Source of the DNA: Prevotella sp.
Lineage (GTDB): Bacteria; Bacteroidota; Bacteroidia; Bacteroidales; Bacteroidaceae
Reading direction: 5' to 3'
DNA: 64,000 nt
Assembly (NCBI GenBank): GCA_017623655.1
Contig: JAGAON010000009.1
Coordinates: 248,001-312,000 of the forward strand
Part shown: piece by piece, positions 51,065 to 62,306 of the stretch
Position numbering within the stretch: the stretch's first letter is position 1
How the letters are laid out: each line of letters begins with the position of its first letter
The notes under the pieces: generated by a model
Databases searched by the model: none
Told to the model about the DNA's origin: nothing
Seen by the model: the letters and a program-made list of their open reading frames with translations, nothing else
Translations under genes and position numbers: made by a program

Positions 51065-53551
51065 ATGAGAAAAATACTTATCCTAACCTTTATATTCTTT
51101 ACAGGGTTGTCCGTGGCTATGGCGCAAAGCTCATCAATGACCGATGAACAGGTCATGCAGTTTGTACTGACGGAGCATAACGCAGGAACGTCACAGGCGC
51201 AGATTGTGACGAAACTGATGAAGAAGGGCGTGGACATAAACCAGATACGCAGGGTAAGGCAGAAATATGAAAAGCAGATAAAGGCGCAAGGGGCCGGGGC
51301 ATTGGCCGACGAGGCGGTGGACAAGACCGACAAGATTATGCGCACCAACAACGAGAAGCAAAAGCAAAGACTGCGTGACACGAGAAGCACGGGCAGGGAC
51401 ATGAGCAAGGATGAACCCGAGCTGGAGAAGGAGGAGACCGAAATGACGGACGAGATGACAAGTCTCTACCCTAACCAGATGCAACCGGTAGAGGCTCTGT
51501 ATAAAGGAAACAGAGTGTTCGGACGGGATATTTTCAACAATACGGAACTGACGTTTGAACCGGCAATGAACATCGCCACACCGCAGAACTATGTGGTGGG
51601 TCCCGGTGACAATGTGAAGGTCGATATATTCGGAGCTTCTCAGAAATCAAACGTTTACACCGTAAGTCCTGACGGTGACATCACGATAGAGGGGTACGGC
51701 CCCATAAACATCAGTGGACTGACTATGAGCCAAGCCAATGCGCGACTGCGTTCAACGCTCGGCAGCCGTTACAGCAGCAGCAGCATCAAAGTGTCATTGG
51801 GACAAACACGTACAATAACGGTAAACGTGATGGGCGAGGTCAAGACTCCCGGCACGTTCACACTGTCAGCTTTCGCAAGTGTTTTTCATGCGCTATACAT
51901 GGCCGGAGGCATAAACGAGATTGGTACGCTCCGTAATATAAAGGTATATAGAGGCGGCAGGCTGGTGACCGTGGTAGATGTATATGACTACATTCTCAAC
52001 GGCAAGCTGAAAGGCAACGTGCGCTTGGCAGACAACGACGTAATAGTGGTCGGGCCATACGACAGTATGGTAAACATATCGGGCAAGGTGAAACGCCCTA
52101 TGTACTACGAAATGAAGAAGAACGAGAGTGTAGGCACTCTGCTGAAATACGCCGGCGGATATGAGAGTGACGCATATACCAAGAGCATACGGATAATACG
52201 CAATAACGGTGCGAAGCGTTCCGTCTTCAACATCAACGAGTTTGACATGAGTTCGTTCAAAGTGGCTGACGGTGACGAGGTGAGCGTGGATTCTATCCTC
52301 GACCGATATGAGAACATGGTGGAGGTGAAAGGTGCCGTGTTCCGCCCGGGAATGTATCAGTTGGGCGGTGACATGACAACGGTGCGCGGACTGCTGACAC
52401 AGTGTGACGGTGTGACGGAAGAAGCGTTCACAGCACGTGGCGTGATGCACCGCATGAATGCCGACCGCACACTGAAAGTAATAAGCGTTGACGTAGAAGG
52501 CATAATGAACGGAACGACGCCCGACATAGCTTTGCAGAACGAGGACATTCTGTTCATACCCACAAAGTCTGAAAGCCAGACGGAACGCACCATCACCATA
52601 CATGGCGAAGTGCAGTATCCGGGGATATACCGCTATGCGGACAACGAGACGCTGGAGGACTTCGTGCTGCAAGCCGGAGGTCTGAAAGAGACTGCATCAA
52701 CTGTAAAGGTGGATGTGGCACGACGCATATATGACTCAAAGGCCACGACAACGGACTCTCTTATTGCCCACACTTACAGTTTCGCACTGAAAGACGGTTT
52801 CGTGGTAGATGGGGAACAAGGGTTTGTCCTGCAACCGTTTGACGAGGTGTATGTGCGCCGCAGCCCCGGTTACAGGACACAACAGAACGTGACGGTACAG
52901 GGAGAGGTGAACTTCCCCGGAGCTTACACGCTAAGCAAGCGCGAGACACGTCTGTCTGACATTATAAAGGCTGCTGGCGGGCCAAACAGCACTGCGTACA
53001 TAAAGGGTACAAGACTGGAGCGTAAGATAACGGACGAGGAGCGTATGCGTATGCAGCAGGTGGTGAAGATGGCACAACGCAAGAGTGATGAAAAGGATTC
53101 CATCAACACCATGATGCTGGACTTGGGCGAAAAGTATTATGTGGGAATACAACTTGACAAGGCACTGGCTAATCCCGGAGGTGACGAGGATCTCGTGCTG
53201 CGCGAGGATGACCGCATCATTGTGCCGGAATATACCAACACTGTGAAGATAAGCGGCGAAGTGCTGTACCCGAATACCGTAGCCTACAAGAAGGGCGAGA
53301 ACGCCAAATATTACATCAACAAGGCAGGTGGTTTCGGACAGCGGGCGAAGAAGAGCCACACATACATCGTACACATGAACGGCACGGTTAACCAGATGGG
53401 CAAGGGCGACAAGCCTACACCGGGATCTGAGATCATAGTTCCTACAAAACCAAAAACGGATGCGGCACAGTTGTCACAATGGCTTGCAATAGGCACATCG
53501 ACGGCTTCCATAGCAACGATGATAGCTACAATCGCAAATCTGATAAAGTAA
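51065..53551 (+). CDS. SLBB-domain polysaccharide export protein (Wza-like)
   Basis: An 828-residue outer membrane export protein. Signal peptide [20 protein letters not shown], a charged helical region to about 145, the Poly_export domain ('[20 protein letters not shown]', about 176-195), then a series of SLBB domains ('[20 protein letters not shown]', '[17 protein letters not shown]', '[18 protein letters not shown]', '[18 protein letters not shown]', '[18 protein letters not shown]'). A C-terminal hydrophobic segment ends the protein. The length with many SLBB repeats is usual in Bacteroidetes. It opens the exopolysaccharide operon. Confidence 0.94.
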   Translation: MRKILILTFIFFTGLSVAMAQSSSMTDEQVMQFVLTEHNAGTSQAQIVTKLMKKGVDINQIRRVRQKYEKQIKAQGAGALADEAVDKTDKIMRTNNEKQKQRLRDTRSTGRDMSKDEPELEKEETEMTDEMTSLYPNQMQPVEALYKGNRVFGRDIFNNTELTFEPAMNIATPQNYVVGPGDNVKVDIFGASQKSNVYTVSPDGDITIEGYGPINISGLTMSQANARLRSTLGSRYSSSSIKVSLGQTRTITVNVMGEVKTPGTFTLSAFASVFHALYMAGGINEIGTLRNIKVYRGGRLVTVVDVYDYILNGKLKGNVRLADNDVIVVGPYDSMVNISGKVKRPMYYEMKKNESVGTLLKYAGGYESDAYTKSIRIIRNNGAKRSVFNINEFDMSSFKVADGDEVSVDSILDRYENMVEVKGAVFRPGMYQLGGDMTTVRGLLTQCDGVTEEAFTARGVMHRMNADRTLKVISVDVEGIMNGTTPDIALQNEDILFIPTKSESQTERTITIHGEVQYPGIYRYADNETLEDFVLQAGGLKETASTVKVDVARRIYDSKATTTDSLIAHTYSFALKDGFVVDGEQGFVLQPFDEVYVRRSPGYRTQQNVTVQGEVNFPGAYTLSKRETRLSDIIKAAGGPNSTAYIKGTRLERKITDEERMRMQQVVKMAQRKSDEKDSINTMMLDLGEKYYVGIQLDKALANPGGDEDLVLREDDRIIVPEYTNTVKISGEVLYPNTVAYKKGENAKYYINKAGGFGQRAKKSHTYIVHMNGTVNQMGKGDKPTPGSEIIVPTKPKTDAAQLSQWLAIGTSTASIATMIATIANLIK

Positions 53552-53570
53552 CATTAACAGAGACAGCAAC

Positions 53571-54899
53571 ATGAAAATAGCAGTAGCAGGGACAGGATAT
53601 GTAGGCCTAAGCATGGCAACTCTTTTGGCACAACATCACGAAGTAACAGCTGTTGACGTGATACCGGAAAAGGTAGAGAAGATAAACAAACGCATATCTC
53701 CAATACAGGACGAATATATAGAAAAGTATTTTGCGGAAAAAGAACTGAACCTCACAGCCACTCTTGACGGTGCCACGGCATATAAGGATGCGGACTTCGT
53801 AATCATTGCCGCACCGACGAACTATGACCCCGTGACAAACTATTTTGACACGCACCACATTGAGGACGTGATAGACCTCGTGTTGAGTACGGGTTCCAAG
53901 GCTACCATGGTGATAAAATCCACCATACCGGTAGGATATACACGCTCCTTGTATGTGAAGTACGCACAAAAGTTCAAGTCGGAGGGCAGAGACAACGCAC
54001 AAAAGCTGCGGCTGCTGTTCTCGCCGGAGTTCCTGCGCGAGAGCAAAGCACTTTATGACAACCTTTATCCTTCACGCATAATCGTAGGTTATCCCAAACT
54101 GATAGACAACAACGAATATAAGGATGAAAACGAGGCAATAAAACAAATTGCCGGCAATCACCTTGAAGATGCCGCGCACACCTTTGCCGCATTATTGCAG
54201 GAAGGGGCGATAAAGCAAGACATTGACGTACTGTTCATGGGCATGAAAGAGGCAGAAGCCGTAAAGCTGTTCGCCAACACCTACCTTGCGCTGCGAGTTT
54301 CGTATTTCAATGAATTGGATACATACGCGGAAGTAAAGGGATTGAACACGCAAGCCATAATACAAGGCATCGGACTTGACCCAAGAATAGGCACGCACTA
54401 CAACAACCCATCTTTCGGATATGGCGGCTACTGTCTGCCAAAAGACACGAAACAGCTGTTGGCCAACTACCGTGACGTGCCGCAGAACATGATGACAGCC
54501 ATCGTGGAAAGCAACCGCACCCGTAAGGACTACATAGCAGATGCCGTGCTGAAAAAGGCAGGTTACTACGCTTACAGTTCAAACAACCAGTTCGGCTATT
54601 CGGAAAGTGAGACCACACCGGTTATCGGAGTATATCGCCTGACAATGAAATCAAATTCCGACAACTTCCGCCAATCTGCCATCCAAGGCATAATGAAAAG
54701 GATAAAGGCGAAAGGTGCGACTGTGATAATATACGAACCGACATTGGAAGACGGCACCACCTTCTTCGGTTCCAAGGTTGTAAACGACCTCAACACGTTC
54801 AAGCAACAGAGCAATGCGATAATAGCCAACCGCTATGACTCAACCCTTGATGACGTAGCGGACAAGGTTTATACACGCGATATATTCAGAAGAGATTGA
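53571..54899 (+). CDS. ugd: UDP-glucose/UDP-sugar 6-dehydrogenase
   Basis: A 442-residue nucleotide-sugar dehydrogenase that oxidises UDP-glucose to UDP-glucuronate (or a related sugar) with NAD. The Rossmann motif '[19 protein letters not shown]' is at the N-terminus, '[11 protein letters not shown]' lies at the active site, and '[15 protein letters not shown]' carries the catalytic Cys. The C-terminal UDP-binding domain includes '[20 protein letters not shown]'. Nineteen nucleotides after the SLBB gene, so co-transcribed. It would supply a uronic acid for the polysaccharide. Confidence 0.93.
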   Translation: MKIAVAGTGYVGLSMATLLAQHHEVTAVDVIPEKVEKINKRISPIQDEYIEKYFAEKELNLTATLDGATAYKDADFVIIAAPTNYDPVTNYFDTHHIEDVIDLVLSTGSKATMVIKSTIPVGYTRSLYVKYAQKFKSEGRDNAQKLRLLFSPEFLRESKALYDNLYPSRIIVGYPKLIDNNEYKDENEAIKQIAGNHLEDAAHTFAALLQEGAIKQDIDVLFMGMKEAEAVKLFANTYLALRVSYFNELDTYAEVKGLNTQAIIQGIGLDPRIGTHYNNPSFGYGGYCLPKDTKQLLANYRDVPQNMMTAIVESNRTRKDYIADAVLKKAGYYAYSSNNQFGYSESETTPVIGVYRLTMKSNSDNFRQSAIQGIMKRIKAKGATVIIYEPTLEDGTTFFGSKVVNDLNTFKQQSNAIIANRYDSTLDDVADKVYTRDIFRRD

Positions 54900-54949
54900 G
54901 ACTGCCTGACACAACCATTGAGGTGTAACTACACAATAAAGAAAGAAAA

Positions 54950-56011
54950 ATGGACAATAAAGACGTAATAGACCTTGGAAAGGTATTCAAAACATTATTG
55001 GCAAAGAAGAAAGTCTTTTTCTATGTCTGGCCGATAGTGTTCGTTCTGTCATGTATATGGGTATTCCCCAAACCACGCTACTATAACAGCAGCGTATCGT
55101 TGGCTCCTGAAGCCATGGGCGAGGACATGGCAGGAGGACTATCCAGTATCGCATCAAATTTCGGTATAAACATTGGAGGCGGAGGTGCTGACGCCATCTA
55201 CCCCTTGCTGTACCCAGAGCTGATGGAGTCAAACGAATTTGTTGTCAACCTGCTTGATATAAAGGTAACAACGGAGGACGGTGAAGTGAGTACTGATTAC
55301 TACACCTATCTCAGCAAACACCAGAAGAAAAACTGGCTCACAGAGCCTTTCAATAAAGCCAAGAGAGCCATTACAGACATATTTTCCTCAAAGCCGAAAA
55401 GCGGGCCAAGCAAGGCAAAGAAATTGAATCCCTTTAAGCTTTCGGAATACGACTACAACATCGTTGAGAGCGTAAAGAGCAAGGTTACATGCTCTGTTGA
55501 CAAGAAAACAGATGTCGTCAGCATAATGGTGGAAGACCAAGACCCACTTGTTTGCGCCACCCTTGCCGACTCTGTGCGCCAGCACCTGCAAGATTTCATC
55601 ATCAACTACCGTACCAGCAAGGCGCGCCTTGACGTAAACCACTACCAGCACCTGGCAGATAGTGCAAAGGTGGAATATGACAATGCTGTAAGGAAATACA
55701 GCGATTATTGCGACCTCAACCAAGATGTAATACTCCAATCCGCCATCTCCGAACGCGACAAGTTGGAGAGCGATATGCAGTTGAAGTACAACACCTACAC
55801 CGCCATGTGCACTCAGTTAGAAGCCATGAAGGCAAAACTGCAAGAACGCACCCCTGCATTCACGACCCTTAAAAGTGCTACTGTGCCGATAAGGCCGGCA
55901 GGCCCTAAGCGTATGATATTTGTTGCAGGAATGTTGATATTGGCGACCATTATCACTGCATTTTGCCTTTTACGAAAAAATATTTCCAAAGCACTGACTG
56001 AGCTTAAATAG
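54950..56011 (+). CDS. Wzz-type chain-length determinant protein
   Basis: A 353-residue inner membrane protein with an N-terminal helix ('KVFFYVWPIVFVLSCIWVFP', about 21-40), a large coiled-coil periplasmic domain (about 200-300, 'HYQHLADSAKVEYDNAVRKY'), and a C-terminal helix ('MIFVAGMLILATIITAFCLL'). A Pro/Gly-rich stretch before the last helix ('VPIRPAGPKRM') is the usual Wzz feature. No kinase domain follows, so it is the short type. It sets the length of the polymer made by the Wzy at 56021. Confidence 0.92.
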   Translation: MDNKDVIDLGKVFKTLLAKKKVFFYVWPIVFVLSCIWVFPKPRYYNSSVSLAPEAMGEDMAGGLSSIASNFGINIGGGGADAIYPLLYPELMESNEFVVNLLDIKVTTEDGEVSTDYYTYLSKHQKKNWLTEPFNKAKRAITDIFSSKPKSGPSKAKKLNPFKLSEYDYNIVESVKSKVTCSVDKKTDVVSIMVEDQDPLVCATLADSVRQHLQDFIINYRTSKARLDVNHYQHLADSAKVEYDNAVRKYSDYCDLNQDVILQSAISERDKLESDMQLKYNTYTAMCTQLEAMKAKLQERTPAFTTLKSATVPIRPAGPKRMIFVAGMLILATIITAFCLLRKNISKALTELK

Positions 56012-56020
56012 AAAGGATAT

Positions 56021-57235
56021 ATGCAAATTAAAATGCACAAATCTGCACTTATTCGAATAGCTAACATATCTATTTTTTTATTCGTTATGCTACTCTTCTT
56101 CATCTTTGAACGAGAAGAACTACTGACGAATATGTTGTCAGATACAGACAATTACAGCTCTTCTCTTCGCAATATCAGTCTATTTGTGCTTACTCTGACA
56201 CTATCTGTGTGTGCTTTGTATGGTAGATGGTCCGGTAACAAATTGTTCATATGCTACATGTTATTGACTATTGTTGTCACTACTATAACTGCGATAATCG
56301 GTCCCCCGAAAATGGACAGCATTCCTTCGTATATAGCTTTGGTTGCGAGTACAATCATGCCATTCTTGATGTGTCATTTTATGTATAATGCAGCTTTGCG
56401 TTTATCTTCCAAAACAATATTACTAACGATAGGTATATTTATTGCGCTGCAAGGGGGAATATATGCAATAAATTTTATGAGAGTACTTCGCCTTGTATTG
56501 CTTGAAAATTACAGAGGTGGCGGACCTTACCTGTTTCTTATGTTCTTACCTTTCGTAATGTTATTTACTAAAAAAGCTATCAAAATTACGTTTGTAATAC
56601 TTATCATGCTATGCATTGTGTCTTCTATGAAACGTGGTGCAATTCTCGCAGGCTTGCTGAGTATTATTGTTTATTATTTTGTCAGTACCTTACAATCTAA
56701 AAATAGTAATCCAATATTCAAGATAATAGGAATTTCTGCAGTCGTTTTATTCGTTATTATCTTTTTTCTCGCTTTCGACGCATTTACAGGCGGAACAATA
56801 ATCGAACGTTTTGCTAATATTTCTGAGGATGGAGGTTCAAACAGAGATCTTGTATATGAGATAGTAATATTGATGATACTCGAGTCAGATTTCACAGAAA
56901 TCCTATTTGGACATGGATGGAATACTGTTATTTACTACTCACCATTAGGGCTTTCTGCACATAACGACTATCTCGAGATTTTATTTGATTGTGGAATTTT
57001 TGCTTTTTTCTTATTCTGTACATTCATTGTGCTCTTATTCCATACTGCAAAAAAGTTGATACAGCAGAAGTCACATCTTGCTCCTGCTTTCGCTGCAAAC
57101 ATAGTGATTATCATCATTAATACAATGGTCTCACATATATACCTTTATACATGGTACATATCAGCCTTAGCCCTTTTCTGGGGGTATTGCATTGGTATTG
57201 AACGTAAAGCATCAATAGACACAGAACGACAATAA
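56021..57235 (+). CDS. O-antigen/exopolysaccharide polymerase (Wzy)
   Basis: A 404-residue membrane protein with about ten transmembrane segments and an AT-rich coding sequence. A periplasmic loop near the middle ('ENYRGGGPYLFLMFL') and the late 'LFGHGWNTVIYYSPLGLSAH-NDYLE' region, with 'HNDYLE', match the Wzy_C signature. It polymerises lipid-linked repeat units outside the membrane. Begins 9 nt after the Wzz gene. Wzy proteins vary widely, so linkage type cannot be told. Confidence 0.85.
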   Translation: MQIKMHKSALIRIANISIFLFVMLLFFIFEREELLTNMLSDTDNYSSSLRNISLFVLTLTLSVCALYGRWSGNKLFICYMLLTIVVTTITAIIGPPKMDSIPSYIALVASTIMPFLMCHFMYNAALRLSSKTILLTIGIFIALQGGIYAINFMRVLRLVLLENYRGGGPYLFLMFLPFVMLFTKKAIKITFVILIMLCIVSSMKRGAILAGLLSIIVYYFVSTLQSKNSNPIFKIIGISAVVLFVIIFFLAFDAFTGGTIIERFANISEDGGSNRDLVYEIVILMILESDFTEILFGHGWNTVIYYSPLGLSAHNDYLEILFDCGIFAFFLFCTFIVLLFHTAKKLIQQKSHLAPAFAANIVIIIINTMVSHIYLYTWYISALALFWGYCIGIERKASIDTERQ

Positions 57236-57255
57236 TATTCCTAAGATACAGGTAA

Positions 57256-58605
57256 ATGAAGCAATTCTTAAAAAATATACATCTATCTTCTAACGGAAGA
57301 CTTATTGCAAAAAACATTTACTGGTCACTTTTAAGTAAGGTGGTCAATATGGTCAGCGCTTTATTTGTGGGCATATTAGTAGCTCGATATCTCGGGCCGG
57401 AGCAATTCGGGCTGATGAATTACGTTGTCAGTTATGTTAGTATTTTTCTTATTTTAGCATCATTCGGCTTTGATAACATCGAAATCCGCGAGGAAGCAAG
57501 AACACCTGAGCAAAAAGACAAGCTCATCGGTACTACATTCTGGCTTAGAATTGTACTTTCTTGTATAACGATGACATTGATAGTGTTTACAGCCATTGTT
57601 ACGGAATCAGACCAATATACCATTGCAATAATTGCATTATACGCTCTAAGCGTTATATTTTCCGCGTTTGATGTTATAAGAAACTATTTCACATCACAAG
57701 TAATGAACGAGTATGTAGCCAAGGTTAGCATTGCCCGTACAGTGGTTGCATGTGCTTTGAAACTTGTTCTTGTGATGTTAAATGCTTCACTTACGTGGTT
57801 CATCGCAGTACTAACGTTTGAAGCACTACTACAAGCGCAAGGATTTTACATAGCTTATTCAAAAACGGTTGGGGCAGTCCGACAATGGTTTTTTGACAAG
57901 AATGTAGCCGTCTTCATGTTGAAACAATCCTTTCCATTACTACTTTCCGGCGCAGCTGCATACATATTCTTGCGAATAGATCAGGTAATGATCGGCAAAA
58001 TGATAAGCAACGCATCCGTAGGCTATTTCTCTGTTGCAACGAAGATAGTGGAGATTCTACTCTTCGTACCTACCATTATAATACAAACAATATCACCTAT
58101 GCTCGTAAAAATAAAGAAAAAGGACGAGCAACAATACAAACAAAGAAGCCAACAAGTACTAAACGTAACAGTATGGGCAAGTATTGCTTTGTCTATAATA
58201 ACATCCCTGTTAGCTTACTACATGATAATTGAGGCCTTTGGACCTGCCTATCAACTTGCCGTTATCCCTCTTCAAATATTGTCTTTCAAGACTATTGGAA
58301 CTACACTCAATGTTATTTCCGGACAATTTCTCATTATAGACGGATTGCAAAAATATTTTGTTATCCGTAGCCTGAGCGGTTGCATTGCCTGTGTCGTCTT
58401 GAATTTATTGGTCATTCCTACCTATGGTATTGTTGGAGTGTGCGTCATTGCCTGCATAACACAATTAATAGCAGGATGGTTTATTCATCTTTTCATCCCA
58501 ATATACAGACCTGTATTCTTTATGCAGTGCAAATCTTTGTTGTGGGGATGGAAAGATGTATTTCGTCTAAAATCCATTTTCATAAACAAGAATTCTTTAA
58601 CATAG
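57256..58605 (+). CDS. Polysaccharide flippase (Wzx, MATE/MOP family)
   Basis: A 449-residue membrane protein with about twelve transmembrane segments, including 'KNIYWSLLSKVVNMVSALFV' and 'ARYLGPEQFGLMNYVVSYVS' at the N-terminus, which are typical of Wzx-type polysaccharide synthesis proteins, and 'YIFLRIDQVMIGKMISNASV' near the middle. It flips undecaprenyl-linked repeat units to the periplasm for the Wzy. A 20-nt gap separates it from the polymerase gene. Confidence 0.92.
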   Translation: MKQFLKNIHLSSNGRLIAKNIYWSLLSKVVNMVSALFVGILVARYLGPEQFGLMNYVVSYVSIFLILASFGFDNIEIREEARTPEQKDKLIGTTFWLRIVLSCITMTLIVFTAIVTESDQYTIAIIALYALSVIFSAFDVIRNYFTSQVMNEYVAKVSIARTVVACALKLVLVMLNASLTWFIAVLTFEALLQAQGFYIAYSKTVGAVRQWFFDKNVAVFMLKQSFPLLLSGAAAYIFLRIDQVMIGKMISNASVGYFSVATKIVEILLFVPTIIIQTISPMLVKIKKKDEQQYKQRSQQVLNVTVWASIALSIITSLLAYYMIIEAFGPAYQLAVIPLQILSFKTIGTTLNVISGQFLIIDGLQKYFVIRSLSGCIACVVLNLLVIPTYGIVGVCVIACITQLIAGWFIHLFIPIYRPVFFMQCKSLLWGWKDVFRLKSIFINKNSLT

Positions 58606-58623
58606 AACTTCATTCTGCCACTT

Positions 58624-59604
58624 ATGAATAAAGCAACCCTAAATACATTTATCGCAAACTGCGCCCCTTTCCTCTATAACTGGTATAAAACGTACAAACA
58701 CAGGCAACGTCGCATTAGCAACGGTAGCAAGTTTCCTGAACAGACTTTCTATCTTATCGGCTGCGATGACCCCAACGGCGGTCTGTTCTGGCTTATGAAT
58801 AAAGCTCTCATGCACATTGCATACGCAGAAGAAAAAGGTTGGATCAGCATCATAGACTTACAGTCTTATATTACACAGTACACACGCCCAGAAATGAAAG
58901 GAAAGACAAATATATGGGAAATGTTCTTCAAGCAGCCGTATGGATATACACTTGCAGATGTGTCTGAAGCAAAAAATATTGTTATCAATAAACTGGAACC
59001 GTCGCCAACGCCCAAATATCTTATGGGACAAGACGCTTTCTATAATAATGCAGAACGAATACGTTTCTTTCGGGACTTGTATCAAAAACATATACACTTC
59101 AACGAGAATACGGAGAAATATCTACTCGATATTAAGAACAAAGTATTTGGAAACAGAAAGAATATCATAGGAGTATTATGTAGAGGCACTGATTATACAT
59201 CACTAAAACCGAAAGGGCATCCTATCCAACCCACGCCGCAAATGGTCATAGAAGACACAAAAGAAGCTATGAAGCATTATAACTGCGACACTGTTTTCCT
59301 CGCCACCGAAGACCAAGACATTCTAAACATCTTCCAATCTCATTTTGGCAGTCATCTGCTTTACATAGAGCAAGAGCGCTTTTGTCAAAAAAACATATCC
59401 AAGGGCGAACTGCTTGCAGAGACAAGGCGCAGAACTATCCCCAACTTTGATCCTTATACTGCTGCCTTACAATATCTCTCTGCAATATGGTTACTCACAC
59501 AATGCGACTGTTTTATTGGCGGACGCACAGGTGGAACGAAAGGAGTCCTCATTATGTCCCAAGGATTTAAGTATCAATATATATATAACCTCGGAATATA
59601 CTAA
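58624..59604 (+). CDS. Glycosyltransferase-like protein, O-fucosyltransferase-like fold
   Basis: A 326-residue cytoplasmic protein. 'IIGVLCRGTDYTSLKPKGHP' (about 179-198) resembles the donor-binding 'HxRRTD/RGTDY' motif of the fucosyltransferase-like GT-B families, and 'TVFLATEDQDILNIFQSHFG' and 'SAIWLLTQCDCFIGGRTGGT' correspond to the later conserved blocks. The operon position (between Wzx and pyruvyltransferase) supports a sugar transferase. The donor and exact family are not certain. Confidence 0.75.
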   Translation: MNKATLNTFIANCAPFLYNWYKTYKHRQRRISNGSKFPEQTFYLIGCDDPNGGLFWLMNKALMHIAYAEEKGWISIIDLQSYITQYTRPEMKGKTNIWEMFFKQPYGYTLADVSEAKNIVINKLEPSPTPKYLMGQDAFYNNAERIRFFRDLYQKHIHFNENTEKYLLDIKNKVFGNRKNIIGVLCRGTDYTSLKPKGHPIQPTPQMVIEDTKEAMKHYNCDTVFLATEDQDILNIFQSHFGSHLLYIEQERFCQKNISKGELLAETRRRTIPNFDPYTAALQYLSAIWLLTQCDCFIGGRTGGTKGVLIMSQGFKYQYIYNLGIY

Positions 59605-59618
59605 GTTCATAATAAAAC

Positions 59619-60851
59619 ATGAAAATTGGATTATTAGCATATCATTCAGCAATAAATTTTGGTGCGACGCTGCAACTTCTTTCTACATATATGTACCTGA
59701 AAAATCACGCTCACAGCCCTATTGTTATTAATTGGGTTGCTGCCGATTTGGAAGAAAGTTACAGTAATTACACACCTGCTGTGCAACTGTCAGCCCATAA
59801 ACAATTGCGTAAGTTTCTATGGCATGAAACACCTCTCTGCCGCACTGAGCAAGAGGTGGCAGAAGTAATAAGAAAAGAAGGAATAGAAGCCGTAATTATA
59901 GGTAGCGATGCCGTATGTCAACACCATACAAGAAGAGAACGCACAGTGTTTCCATGCCGCACAATTATCGGCATAGAACCTGCAACCAGCGACAGACTAT
60001 TTCCTAATCCTTTTTGGGCGTTATGGAATGATTTATTACCTCATCCTATACCTGTTGCTGTACTCTCTGCTTCCTGTCAGGATTCTCAATATAAATTCTT
60101 CCCAAAAGCTACATGCGAAGCGATGAAAAGACAAATCCTGTCTTATAAATACGTATCTGTACGCGACACATGGACACAAAATATGTTTGCACACGTGACA
60201 AATGGTGCATCAGTACCACTGGTTACTCCCGACCCCGTATTTGCTTTCCTGCATAATGCCGGCTGCCTTTTGCCAAGTAAAGAAGAAATACTACGGAAAT
60301 ATAACCTGCCAGAAAAGTATATACTTCTCAGTTTTATCAACGAAAAATCCGTTTCACAACAATGGATTAACGACTTTCAGAAGATTACAAAGGCAGATGG
60401 TTGCACCTGCATCAAATTACCATTCTCACAGAAAGAAGGATTTGGACAAATGCGTAAGACTATAAGTCTTCCACTATCACCGCTCGATTGGTTCGCCATT
60501 ATCAAGTATTCTGCGGGATATGTGGGTAATAACATGCACCCCATAGTGGTATGCTTGCATACGGGAACTCCATTCTTTAGTTTCGACAACTACGGATTAA
60601 AGAGGTTTAACGGTCTCCTTACCTCAGACAAATCAAGTAAGATACGACACATATTAGAAACCGCAGGATTGGCAGATTGGCGAACAAGCTGCATTTCCAG
60701 AAGATACTCTGCACCAGTCCCTAATGACATATACCTTCGTCTTCGAACCTTTGACTTGGATAAATCAAACGCATTTGCCGATATATATTATCAGAAATAT
60801 AAAGGCATGATGTCAAAAATATTACAGTCCTTTAATACTAATGCAGTATGA
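59619..60851 (+). CDS. Polysaccharide pyruvyl transferase family protein
   Basis: A 410-residue enzyme of the PS_pyruv_trans family: start 'MKIGLLAYHSAINFGATLQL', 'AVIIGSDAVCQH' (about 92-103), 'KYVSVRDTWTQNMF' and 'VTPDPVFAF', then 'NNMHPIVVCLHTGTPFFSFD' near the C-terminus, the blocks that bind sugar and PEP. It adds a pyruvate ketal to a sugar of the repeat unit, giving negative charge. It overlaps the next gene by 4 bp (ATGA). Confidence 0.9.
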   Translation: MKIGLLAYHSAINFGATLQLLSTYMYLKNHAHSPIVINWVAADLEESYSNYTPAVQLSAHKQLRKFLWHETPLCRTEQEVAEVIRKEGIEAVIIGSDAVCQHHTRRERTVFPCRTIIGIEPATSDRLFPNPFWALWNDLLPHPIPVAVLSASCQDSQYKFFPKATCEAMKRQILSYKYVSVRDTWTQNMFAHVTNGASVPLVTPDPVFAFLHNAGCLLPSKEEILRKYNLPEKYILLSFINEKSVSQQWINDFQKITKADGCTCIKLPFSQKEGFGQMRKTISLPLSPLDWFAIIKYSAGYVGNNMHPIVVCLHTGTPFFSFDNYGLKRFNGLLTSDKSSKIRHILETAGLADWRTSCISRRYSAPVPNDIYLRLRTFDLDKSNAFADIYYQKYKGMMSKILQSFNTNAV

Positions 60852-62029
60852 AGAAAATAGCTTTCATAGATACCGGTTTCACAGGTTCCACACTTCCTCT
60901 CATCAAACAATTCATCGATAGAGGCTGTCAAGTGGATCTGTATGAATTGGGCAGCAGTCATATAATAAAGGAAGAAGCCTTCACTTTCAAGGAAATACCA
61001 TGCCACAGTGCCATTGGAGAAGTTCCGTTAGAGTACTACGAACACATGAGAGATTACCTTGACTTTTCCAAGTTCCGTTTCATGTACCTCAGTGTCATGC
61101 GTCCGTTTGCTTCTGTTCCATTACTCAGGAGCATCGTCCACTGGCCAAGGATAATGAGACTCAGACAGATTGCCAAGAAACTGAATAAAGAGAATTATGA
61201 TATGGTAAACTTCATCTCCAAATACTGGGATGAAGACTATATACCGCTCATTGAGAATATAGACGGCACAAAAATAGTCTCACTGCATGAAGTGTGCAAT
61301 CATTACAATCCGGACTTTGACCATACGCCACCGTTTCTAAAAACTGTATTTACAAAACAAATACCAATAGTCGTATTTTCCGATAAATCAAAAGATGACA
61401 TACTAAAATATAAAGACGTCACCCCACATCTTGTCCACGACCTGCGTTTTGGCTGTTTCGAGACATATAAGTATATGCTAAGGAACACCTCAATTGACAT
61501 GGGTGAAAATTATTTTCTGTTCTTCGGACATCTGAAACCATACAAGGGCGTTGACACCTTTGCACAAGCCATCAGAATTATACACCGGAAACGAAAAGAC
61601 ATAAAGTTTGTTATCGCCGGCAAAGGACATGACGATTCGCTTGACACCATAAAAGATAATCCAAACGTTTCATTCCTGAACAAATATATAGAAAACGATG
61701 AGCTCGCACATCTTCTTCAACATGCCTATGCCGTAGTGTGCCCACACAAGACAGCCTCTCAAAGTGGCATCCCACAAACATGCTTCGTCTTCGGCAAACC
61801 TATCATAGCCTCTGCATTAGGAAGTTTCAAGGAAATAATAGGCAATGACCAATTCGGCCTACTCACAGAACCAGAGTCAGCAGAAGCACTGGCAGATGCC
61901 ATAATACGATTGTGGGAAAACAAGAATCTATATAATGAACTGACTGACAACATTGCCAACTTCGAACAATTAAGGAAAGAGTATAGCTGGCACGAAATTG
62001 CCAACGCTTACCAAGAGATATTTGCGTAA
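60848..62029 (+). CDS. GT4-type glycosyltransferase
   Basis: A 393-residue GT-B glycosyltransferase. The N-terminal acceptor domain begins 'KKIAFIDTGFTGSTLPLIKQ'; the C-terminal donor domain has 'YFLFFGHLKPYKGVDTFAQA' (about 222), 'FVIAGKGHDD', 'VVCPHKTASQSGIPQTCFVF' and 'KPIIASALGSFKEIIGND'. The last of these stands for the E-x7-E donor region of GT4. It is followed by a terminator at 62051, so it ends the first transcription unit of the locus. Confidence 0.92.
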   Translation: MKKIAFIDTGFTGSTLPLIKQFIDRGCQVDLYELGSSHIIKEEAFTFKEIPCHSAIGEVPLEYYEHMRDYLDFSKFRFMYLSVMRPFASVPLLRSIVHWPRIMRLRQIAKKLNKENYDMVNFISKYWDEDYIPLIENIDGTKIVSLHEVCNHYNPDFDHTPPFLKTVFTKQIPIVVFSDKSKDDILKYKDVTPHLVHDLRFGCFETYKYMLRNTSIDMGENYFLFFGHLKPYKGVDTFAQAIRIIHRKRKDIKFVIAGKGHDDSLDTIKDNPNVSFLNKYIENDELAHLLQHAYAVVCPHKTASQSGIPQTCFVFGKPIIASALGSFKEIIGNDQFGLLTEPESAEALADAIIRLWENKNLYNELTDNIANFEQLRKEYSWHEIANAYQEIFA

Positions 62030-62050
62030 CAAGAAAGACATATAGACAAC

Positions 62051-62083
62051 GCCTCCATTACCGTGTTATTGTGTAATGGAGGC
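62051..62083. terminator. Stem-loop terminator inside the exopolysaccharide locus
   Basis: GCCTCCATTAC pairs perfectly with GTAATGGAGGC (11 bp, 11-nt loop), followed by the T/A-rich ATTATCTGTATATT. Twenty-one nucleotides after the glycosyltransferase stop. Confidence 0.75.
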
Positions 62084-62183
62084 ATTATCTGTATATTACA
62101 ATTCTCGCCATATTAATACTTAAAAACTAAATGCAAGCACTCGATATTATGAGACTGTAATACCACATTTTCATATAATGTAC

Positions 62184-62214
62184 TTGCGCAATCAGAAACT
62201 TTTTGCTATCTTTG
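62184..62214 (+). promoter_or_regulatory. Promoter of the second exopolysaccharide transcription unit
   Basis: TTG at 62184-62186, about 20-nt spacer, TATCTTTG at 62207-62214, followed by CATCC. The leader to the glycosyltransferase at 62307 is about 85 nt. With the terminator at 62051 it marks a new transcription unit. Confidence 0.75.
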
Positions 62215-62306
62215 CATCCATAACCTATACAAAAATGTAGCAAACCTGCGGTAGAGACACTTAGAACCGACCTCGTCCGTCAACAAATTTACACTATTGC
62301 CAAAAT

